Positions 57,197 through 64,000 of a stretch of 64,000 nucleotides of DNA are shown here, piece after piece. This stretch comes from Streptomyces sp. I6. Lineage in GTDB: Bacteria > Actinomycetota > Actinomycetes > Streptomycetales > Streptomycetaceae. Both the position numbers and the translations under genes were made by a program. Positions within the stretch are counted from its first letter, which is position 1, and each line of letters begins with the position of its first letter. The stretch is taken from positions 6,675,501 through 6,739,500 of the forward strand of contig RHDP01000001.1 in NCBI GenBank assembly GCA_003725745.1, in the 5' to 3' direction. A model generated the notes under the pieces. It did not search any database. It saw only the letters and a list, made by a program, of their open reading frames with translations, and had not been told where the DNA came from.

Positions 57197-58713
57197 GCGA
57201 CCCGGACGAGTTGCTGCGTATCGAGGGCATCCGCAAGACCTTCCCCGGCGTGGTCGCGCTCGACGGCGTCGACTTCGATCTGCGCCGGGGCGAGGTGCAT
57301 GTACTGCTCGGCGAGAACGGGGCCGGCAAGAGCACCCTCATCAAGATGCTCTCCGGTGCCGGCACACCCGACACCGGACGGATCCTGGTCGCCGGTGAGG
57401 AGGTGCGCATCAAAGGAGCCCAGGACTCCGAACGGCTCGGAATCGCCACCATCTACCAGGAGTTCGTCCTCGTACCCGATCTGTCCGTCGCCGAGAACAT
57501 CTTCCTCGGACGCCAGCCCCGGCGCTTCGGGATGGTCGACCGCAAACGGATGGAGGCCGACGCCGAGGAACTGCTCGCCCGCGTGGGCGTGAACGTCTCC
57601 CCACGCGCCCGCGTGCGTGAACTCGGCATCGCCCGGCGGCAGATGGTCGAGATCGCCAAGGCACTCAGCCTCGACGCCCGCGTGCTCATCATGGACGAGC
57701 CGACCGCCGTGCTGACCACCGAGGAGACCGACAGACTGTTCGCCATCGTGCGGCAGCTGCGGGCGGACGGGGTCGGAGTCGTGTTCATCACGCACCACCT
57801 CGAGGAGATCGCCGCCCTCGGGGACCGCGTGACCGTCATCCGCGACGGGAGGACCGTCGGGCAGGTGCCCGCCTCCACCGGCGAGGACGAACTCGTCCGC
57901 CTCATGGTGGGGCGGCCGATCGAGCAGCAGTACCCGCGGCAACCGGCAGAAGCCGGAGCCGCCCTGCTGACCGTCGAGGGCCTCACCCGGGACGGCGCCT
58001 TCCACGACGTGAGCTTCGAGGTGCGGGCCGGCGAGGTGGTGGGCATCGCGGGACTCGTCGGGGCCGGCCGTACGGAGGTCGTACGGGCCGTCTTCGGAGC
58101 CGACCCCTACGACGAAGGAACCGTGAAGGCCGGGGGAGCGGCGGTCAGGCGCCATGACGTCGGCGCCGCCATGGCCGCCGGGATCGGCCTGGTACCCGAG
58201 GACCGCAAGGGCCAGGGGCTGGTCCTCGACGCCTCCGTGGAGGAGAACCTCGGGCTCGTCACCCTGCGGCAGGCCACCCGCGCCGGGCTCGTCGACCTCG
58301 GCAGGCAGCGCGAGGCCGCCGCGCGGATCGCGAACCGGCTCGGGGTGCGGATGGCCGGCCCCGGGCAGCAGGCGCGCACCCTGTCCGGCGGCAACCAGCA
58401 GAAGATCGTCATCGGCAAATGGCTGCTCGCCGACACCAGGGTGCTGATCCTCGACGAGCCGACGCGCGGCATCGACGTCGGAGCAAAAGTCGAGATCTAC
58501 CAGCTCGTCAACGAGCTGACCGCCGCCGGTGCCGCCGTCCTGATGATCTCCAGCGACCTGCCCGAAGTGCTCGGCATGAGCGACCGGGTGCTGGTGATGG
58601 CGCACGGACGGATCGCGGGCGAACTCCCCGCAGGCGAAGCGACCCAGGACGCCGTGATGGCGCTCGCCGTCAGCAACCCCACTACGGAAACGGAGGCCTC
58701 CCGTGGCCACTGA
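57193..58713 (+). CDS. rbsA: Ribose-type ABC transporter ATPase
   Basis: Sugar-importer ATPase of 506 residues with two fused nucleotide-binding domains. NBD1 has Walker A GENGAGKST, Q-loop TIYQEF, signature-region LGIARRQMVEIAKAL and Walker B VLIMDEPTA. NBD2 has a degenerate Walker A (GLVGAGRTE), signature LSGGNQQKIVIGKWL and Walker B LILDEPTRGIDVGAK; this asymmetry is normal for RbsA/AraG/XylG. Start GTG 57193 follows GAAGGAGTATGCC. It overlaps the permease start by 11 bases. Confidence 0.93.
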   Translation: MSDPDELLRIEGIRKTFPGVVALDGVDFDLRRGEVHVLLGENGAGKSTLIKMLSGAGTPDTGRILVAGEEVRIKGAQDSERLGIATIYQEFVLVPDLSVAENIFLGRQPRRFGMVDRKRMEADAEELLARVGVNVSPRARVRELGIARRQMVEIAKALSLDARVLIMDEPTAVLTTEETDRLFAIVRQLRADGVGVVFITHHLEEIAALGDRVTVIRDGRTVGQVPASTGEDELVRLMVGRPIEQQYPRQPAEAGAALLTVEGLTRDGAFHDVSFEVRAGEVVGIAGLVGAGRTEVVRAVFGADPYDEGTVKAGGAAVRRHDVGAAMAAGIGLVPEDRKGQGLVLDASVEENLGLVTLRQATRAGLVDLGRQREAAARIANRLGVRMAGPGQQARTLSGGNQQKIVIGKWLLADTRVLILDEPTRGIDVGAKVEIYQLVNELTAAGAAVLMISSDLPEVLGMSDRVLVMAHGRIAGELPAGEATQDAVMALAVSNPTTETEASRGH

Positions 58714-60664
58714 CACCCTCAAGAGCCCCGCGGGCACGGGCGGCTCCTCCGGTCCCGGCGGGCTGCGCCGGCTGCTGCTCGACAACGGGGCGCTCACCGC
58801 GCTCATCGTCCTCGTCGTCGCGCTGTCGGCACTGTCCGGCGACTTCCTGACAGCGGACAACCTGCTCAACATCGGTGTCCAGGCCGCCGTCACGGCGATC
58901 CTCGCCTTCGGCGTCACCTTCGTCATCGTCTCGGCGGGCATCGACCTGTCGGTCGGCTCGGTCGCCGCCCTGTCCGCCACCGTCCTCGCCTGGAGCGCCA
59001 CCAGCGAGGGCGTACCGGTCGTCCTGGCGGTGATCCTGGCCGTGGCCACCGGCACGGCCTGCGGCCTGGTCAACGGCTTCCTCGTCTCCTACGGCAAACT
59101 CCCGCCGTTCATCGCGACACTCGCCATGCTGTCCGTGGCGCGCGGGCTGTCACTCGTCATCTCGCAGGGCTCGCCGATCGCCTTCCCGGAATCGGTCTCA
59201 CGCCTCGGTGACACCCTCGGCGGCTGGCTGCCCGTGCCCGTCCTGGTGATGGTCGCCATGGGGCTGATCACGGCGTTCGTGCTGAGACGCACCTACCTCG
59301 GGCGGTCCATGTACGCGATCGGCGGCAACGAGGAGGCCGCCCGGCTCTCGGGGCTGCGGGTCGGCAAGCAGAAGCTCGCCGTCTACGCCCTGTCCGGGCT
59401 GTTCGCCGCCGCCGCGGGCATCGTGCTCGCCTCCCGGCTGTCCTCCGCGCAACCGCAGGCCGCCCAGGGCTACGAACTCGACGCCATCGCGGCCGTCGTC
59501 ATCGGCGGTGCCTCGCTCGCGGGCGGTACCGGCAAGGCGTCCGGGACGCTGATCGGCGCGCTGATACTGGCGGTGCTGCGCAACGGCCTGAACCTCCTGT
59601 CCGTGTCCGCCTTCTGGCAGCAGGTGGTCATCGGTGTGGTGATCGCCCTGGCCGTGCTGCTCGACACGGTGCGGCGCAAGGCGGGGGCGACTCCGGCGGT
59701 CACCGGTGCCGGCGGCGGCCCCGGCAGGGGCAGGCAGGCGGCCACCTACCTCCTCGCCGCCGTCGTCGCCGCCGCGGTCGTGGGGGCCACCTCGCTGCTG
59801 CACGGCGGCGCGCAGACGGCCGCGCAGCAACGGATCGGGCTGTCGCTGTCCACGCTCAACAACCCCTTCTTCGTGCAGATCAGGGCGGGCGCGGAGGCCG
59901 AGGCGAGGAAGCTCGGCGTCGACCTCACCGTCACCGACGCGCAGAACGACGCCTCGCAGCAGGCCAACCAGCTGCAGAACTTCACCAGCGGGGGCCTGGC
60001 GTCGATCGTCGTCAACCCGGTGGACTCGGACGCGGCCGGCCCGGCGGTCCAGGCCGCCAACCGGGCCGGCATACCCGTCGTAGGCGTCGACCGGGGCGTC
60101 AACAACGCGCAGACGGCGGCGCTGGTCTCCTCCGACAACGTCGAGGGCGGCAGGCTCGGGGCCCGGGCACTCGCCGAGAAGCTCGGCGGCAAGGGCACGA
60201 TCGTCATCCTGCAGGGCCAGGCCGGCACCTCCGCCAGCCGGGAGCGCGGCGCGGGCTTCGCCGAGGGACTGAAGGCCTACCCGGGCATCAAGGTGGTCGC
60301 CAAGCAGCCCGCCGACTTCGACCGCACCAAGGGCCTCGACGTGATGACGAACCTCCTCCAGGCGAACCCCGACATCGACGGCGTCTTCGCGGAGAACGAC
60401 GAGATGGCGCTCGGCGCGACCAAGGCACTGGGCTCAAAGGCCGGCACGTCGGTCCAGGTGGTCGGCTTCGACGGCACGCCGGACGGGCTGAAGGCGGTCG
60501 AGAACGGGACACTGTACGCGTCGGTGGCCCAGCAGCCGAGGGAACTCGGCCGGATCGCCGTGGACAACGCCCTGCGGGCCGCGGCGGGCGAGAAGGTGAG
60601 TGCGACGGTGAAGGTGCCGGTGAAGGTGGTCACCAAGGAGAACGTGGCCGGTTTTGGTGGCTGA
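58703..60664 (+). CDS. rbsCB: Fused RbsC permease - RbsB sugar-binding protein
   Basis: Single polypeptide of 653 residues. Residues about 1-330 are an RbsC-type permease with 8-10 helices and the family motif GIDLSVGSVAALSATVLAW. After a Gly-rich linker an extra helix (TYLLAAVVAAAVVGATSLL, about 350-370) acts as membrane anchor. It is followed by a complete ribose-binding-type domain (IGLSLSTLNNPFFVQIRAGAEAEA, GIPVVGVDRGVNN, GVFAENDEMALGATKAL, VQVVGFDGTPDGLKAV). No lipobox, so the binding domain stays tethered to the permease at one copy per subunit. Start GTG 58703 with CGGAGGCC before it. Confidence 0.92.
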   Translation: MATDTLKSPAGTGGSSGPGGLRRLLLDNGALTALIVLVVALSALSGDFLTADNLLNIGVQAAVTAILAFGVTFVIVSAGIDLSVGSVAALSATVLAWSATSEGVPVVLAVILAVATGTACGLVNGFLVSYGKLPPFIATLAMLSVARGLSLVISQGSPIAFPESVSRLGDTLGGWLPVPVLVMVAMGLITAFVLRRTYLGRSMYAIGGNEEAARLSGLRVGKQKLAVYALSGLFAAAAGIVLASRLSSAQPQAAQGYELDAIAAVVIGGASLAGGTGKASGTLIGALILAVLRNGLNLLSVSAFWQQVVIGVVIALAVLLDTVRRKAGATPAVTGAGGGPGRGRQAATYLLAAVVAAAVVGATSLLHGGAQTAAQQRIGLSLSTLNNPFFVQIRAGAEAEARKLGVDLTVTDAQNDASQQANQLQNFTSGGLASIVVNPVDSDAAGPAVQAANRAGIPVVGVDRGVNNAQTAALVSSDNVEGGRLGARALAEKLGGKGTIVILQGQAGTSASRERGAGFAEGLKAYPGIKVVAKQPADFDRTKGLDVMTNLLQANPDIDGVFAENDEMALGATKALGSKAGTSVQVVGFDGTPDGLKAVENGTLYASVAQQPRELGRIAVDNALRAAAGEKVSATVKVPVKVVTKENVAGFGG

Positions 60665-60755
60665 CATACGGCTACGGCGTCTGACGTCTGACATGTGACG
60701 ACTGACGGATGACATCTGACGGATGACAGCTGACGATTCCTGTCATCTGTCATTA
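60665..60755. repeat. CTGACGGATGACA repeat cluster with hairpin
   Basis: A run of imperfect TGACG/TGACA words directly after the rbsCB stop, including two adjacent CTGACGGATGACA units. It ends in a hairpin with 8-bp stem (GATGACAG 60722-60729 / CTGTCATC 60740-60747). Position suggests an intra-operon attenuator or 3' processing element before rbsK. Confidence 0.6.
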
Positions 60756-60818
60756 TCAGGTGGCCGGTGCCTCGGCTCCGGCCACCTGCCGTGTACGGGG
60801 TATCAGGGGAGACCTTTC

Positions 60819-61721
60819 ATGTACGACTACGACCTCCTGGTCATCGGGTCGGCCAACGCCGACCTGGTGATCGGGGTCGACCGGCGGCCGGGCCCCGGGG
60901 AGACGGTGCTCGGCTCCGATCTGGCCGTCCATCCGGGCGGCAAGGGCGCCAACCAGGCCGTCGCGGCCGCCCGGCTGGGAGCCCGTACGGCGCTGCTGGC
61001 CCGGGTCGGCGACGACGCGCACGGCCGCCTGCTGCTCGACGCCCAGCGGGCGGCCGGGGTCGACACGGTGGGCGTACTGGTCGGCGGCGCGCCGACCGGC
61101 GTCGCGCTGATCACCGTGGACCCGTCCGGTGACAACAGCATCGTGGTGTCGCCCGGGGCGAACGGGAAGCTCACCCCCGGGGACGTCCGGGCCGCGGGGA
61201 GCCTCTTCCACGCCTCCCGGGTGGTGTCGGCGCAGTTGGAGATTCCGCTGGAGACGGTGGTGGAAGCGGTACGGAACCTGGCGCCGGGCACCCGCTTCGT
61301 ACTGAACCCGTCGCCGCCCCGCCCCCTGCCGCCGGAGGTGCTGGCGGCGTGCGACCCGCTGATCGTGAACGAGCACGAGGCGAAGGCGATCCTCGGCGAC
61401 GCACCGGTCGGCGAGGGGCCCGCCGAATGGGCGCGGCTCCTGCTCGCCCGCGGCCCGCGTTCGGTGGTGGTGACGCTCGGCGCACAGGGGGCTCTGGTGG
61501 CGTCGGCGCTGGGCGTGGCCCTGGTGCCCGCGGTGCGGGTGGACGCCGTCGACACCACCGGCGCGGGCGACGCCTTCACCGCGGCGCTGGCCTGGCGGCT
61601 GGGGCGGGGCGACGCGCTCGCGGACGCGGCGGCGTACGCGTCGAGGGTCGGGGCCGCGGCGGTGACGAGGGCGGGGGCGCAGGAGGCGTACCCGACGCCG
61701 GAAGAAGTCGCCGCGCTGTGA
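60819..61721 (+). CDS. rbsK: Ribokinase
   Basis: PfkB-family sugar kinase of 300 residues making ribose 5-phosphate. The N-terminal GSANADLVIGVDRRPGPGET and GGKGANQAVAAARLGA form the substrate-binding glycine motif. The C-terminal DTTGAGDAFTAALAW supplies the anion hole and the catalytic Asp. Start ATG 60819 follows CAGGGGAGACC; an open frame upstream overlaps the repeat cluster and is not coding-like. Stop overlaps the rbsD start as GTGA. Confidence 0.94.
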   Translation: MYDYDLLVIGSANADLVIGVDRRPGPGETVLGSDLAVHPGGKGANQAVAAARLGARTALLARVGDDAHGRLLLDAQRAAGVDTVGVLVGGAPTGVALITVDPSGDNSIVVSPGANGKLTPGDVRAAGSLFHASRVVSAQLEIPLETVVEAVRNLAPGTRFVLNPSPPRPLPPEVLAACDPLIVNEHEAKAILGDAPVGEGPAEWARLLLARGPRSVVVTLGAQGALVASALGVALVPAVRVDAVDTTGAGDAFTAALAWRLGRGDALADAAAYASRVGAAAVTRAGAQEAYPTPEEVAAL

Positions 61722-62106
61722 GGAGGACCGGGATCCTCAACCGCCATCTCGCCGGGGCGCTGGCGGAGTTGGGGCACGGTGACCTGGTGCTGGTGTGTGA
61801 CGCCGGGATGCCGATCCCGGGCGGGCCCCGCGTCGTCGACCTGGCCTTCCGGGCCGGGGTGCCGTCGTTCGCCGAGGTGCTCGACGGGCTGCTGGCCGAA
61901 CTGGTTGTGGAGGGCGCGACCGCGGCGAAGGAGACGCGGCGGGCCAACCCGGCGGCGGCCGCGCTGCTGGACGGTCGCCTCCCCGCGCTCCGTCTCGTAC
62001 CGCACGAGCGGCTGAAGAGGCTTTCGGGAGGCGCGCGCCTCGTCGTGCGCACGGGGAGGCGTCGCCGTACGCCAACGTGCTGCTGCGCTGCGGCGTCTTC
62101 TTCTGA
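61718..62106 (+). CDS. rbsD: D-ribose pyranase (one apparent frameshift)
   Basis: Ribose mutarotase of about 129 residues, converting beta-pyranose to the furanose form used by RbsK. Family landmarks: GILNRHLAGALAELGHGDLVLVCDAGMPIP with the catalytic His, VVDLAFRAGVPSF and a C-terminal YANVLLRCGVFF. The last segment is in another frame; one G added to the G4 run at 62053-62056 gives VVRTGEASPYANVLLRC and the normal terminus. Start GTG 61718, with its ribosome binding site inside the rbsK end. Confidence 0.88.
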
Positions 62107-62150
62107 GGCCCGTCCCTCCGGGCGGGGGCGCGACGGCTTCCGCCGCACCG

Positions 62151-63058
<908 letters not shown>

Positions 63059-63252
63059 GAATCATGGGCCGTGGAGGTGCGTGATGGGGTCGGCCGACGC
63101 TCTCACCGCGCCGTCTCGGCCCTCGCTCTCACCCCGGTGGACGAGCCCCGCCGCCCGGGTGCCTGCTCGGCCCGCCGCCCGGGTGTCTGCTCGGCCCGCC
63201 ATCCCGCAGGGGCCGGGGTGCGGGCGGGTGCGGCCGCCTTCCCCGGGAGTGG

Positions 63253-64000
63253 TCAGCTCTCGGCCGGGCGCAACGCGTCGGCGTAGAGCGCGAACAGGCG
63301 GAGGGCCGGAGGGCCGTCCGCCCGCGGCGTTCCGCGCAGTTGCCTCCAGCAGTCCGCCGCCAGGCGGCGGGCGCGGTTCCCGGGCCAGGGCGCGGGCAGG
63401 AGCTGCGGCGGCAGGAGAGGGTCGGGCTCCATCGCCGCGGTGAACAGGGCGGCGAGTTCGACGGCGGTGGTGAGGCGCTCGGCGTCCGACGGCCCGGGGC
63501 CCTCGGCGAGGCGGGCCAGGCGTGCGCCGGCGAAGGCGGCGAGGTCTTCGTGCCGCCGGGCGATCTCGCCGAGCGGCCACAGCGCGGCGGCCAGTGCGCG
63601 GGGGTCGGTCAGCTCGCCGATCCGCAGGTCGGTGGTGGTGAGGCGGGTGAGGGTGGCGAGGACGCCCAGGTGCCCCGCCCGGGCTTCGACGAGTTCGGCG
63701 ACGGGGTTGGCGGTGACGTACAGACCACTGTGGACGGATGCGGCCCCGAGGTGGAGGAGGTGCTCGCGGAGGGTGTCGCGGGCGGTCCGCCGGGACTCGG
63801 GAACGGCGAAGGCGAAGAGGTGCCAGGTGCCGTCCCAGGGGGCCAGTCCGGCGTCCTGCCGGTAGGCGTGGCGCACGAAGGCGGCGTCGGGTGCCAGGGA
63901 TCCGGTGACATCGGCCACGGCGTGCAGGGTCGCTTTGCGGCCCCGGCCCTCCTGGGTGAACCGGCCTTCGGCGACCAGGCGTTTGACGCAGAGCCTGATC
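63253..64000 (-). CDS. PaaX-family transcriptional regulator (partial)
   Basis: The frame is open to the right edge of the window, so the N-terminus and start lie outside. Visible: the end of a winged helix (IRLCVKRLVAEGRFTQEGRGRKATLHAV), then the PaaX central region WDGTWHLFAFAVPESRRTARDTLREHLLHLGAASVHSGLYV and the PaaX C-terminal domain (LWPLGEIARRHEDLAAF, LLPPQLLPAPWPGNRARRLAADCW). PaaX-type proteins repress phenylacetate or similar catabolic operons in response to CoA thioesters; no such genes are inside the window. Confidence 0.88.
   Translation of the reverse strand, partial: IRLCVKRLVAEGRFTQEGRGRKATLHAVADVTGSLAPDAAFVRHAYRQDAGLAPWDGTWHLFAFAVPESRRTARDTLREHLLHLGAASVHSGLYVTANPVAELVEARAGHLGVLATLTRLTTTDLRIGELTDPRALAAALWPLGEIARRHEDLAAFAGARLARLAEGPGPSDAERLTTAVELAALFTAAMEPDPLLPPQLLPAPWPGNRARRLAADCWRQLRGTPRADGPPALRLFALYADALRPAES

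Noticed and set aside
56160-57398. LacI protein extended 66 codons into rbsA
   Set aside because: The tail is Arg-rich out-of-frame rbsA sequence. One added C gives the usual terminus with a GTGA overlap.

Overview
The window is very GC-rich actinobacterial DNA with purine-rich ribosome binding sites, frequent 4-base ATGA/GTGA gene overlaps and almost no TTA codons. A chaplin, a complete SapB (ram) lanthipeptide cluster, two SpoIIE-type phosphatases and mycothiol-type enzymes point to Streptomyces or a very close relative. No rRNA, tRNA, integrase, transposase, CRISPR array or origin was seen.

Layout. (1) 1-3.5 kb: two SpoIIE/PP2C phosphatases, the first cut by the window edge. (2) 4.0-20.2 kb, minus strand: a tightly coupled six-gene operon. 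It encodes two giant polyunsaturated-fatty-acid-synthase-like multienzymes (NMO-NMO-KS-AT-ACP-KR and KS-AT-DH-PPTase), a discrete ACP, an alpha/beta hydrolase, a UGT-type glycosyltransferase and a methyltransferase. A strong vegetative-type promoter lies at about 20.35 kb. This is the main biosynthetic system and probably makes a glycosylated, methylated lipid/polyketide. (3) 21.2-25.6 kb: GNAT, chaplin, NUDIX, TerB-like and fasciclin genes plus very small ORFs. (4) 26.2-33.3 kb: pyruvate carboxylase, with its 3' end tandemly duplicated, and catalase-peroxidase divergent from a Fur-family repressor. (5) 33.7-41.1 kb: SapB locus ramC-ramS-ramAB with convergent ramR. The two ABC half-transporters are fused into one polypeptide, and ramR carries a TTA codon. 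(6) 41.9-50.2 kb: MerR regulator with a palindromic operator, SulP transporter, secreted EEP-fold hydrolase, DHA2 drug exporter and a NarL-type two-component pair. (7) 50.6-55.9 kb: secreted SGNH hydrolase with ricin-type lectin, P450, a secreted protein of 39-residue repeats, and a maleylpyruvate-isomerase-like enzyme. (8) 56.2-62.1 kb: LacI-regulated ribose-type operon (LacI, RbsA, a fused RbsC-RbsB, RbsK, RbsD). (9) 62.2-64 kb: DUF4396 membrane protein and a PaaX-type regulator cut by the right edge.

Nine apparent frameshifts in seven genes are each repaired by adding one G or C, mostly in a short homopolymer run. I read them as base-calling or assembly undercalls, and describe the affected genes as single CDSs. 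Three genes (GNAT, pyc, the DHA2 exporter) have their stop-codon regions repeated in tandem just downstream. Functions are assigned by motif recognition only; no database search was possible.
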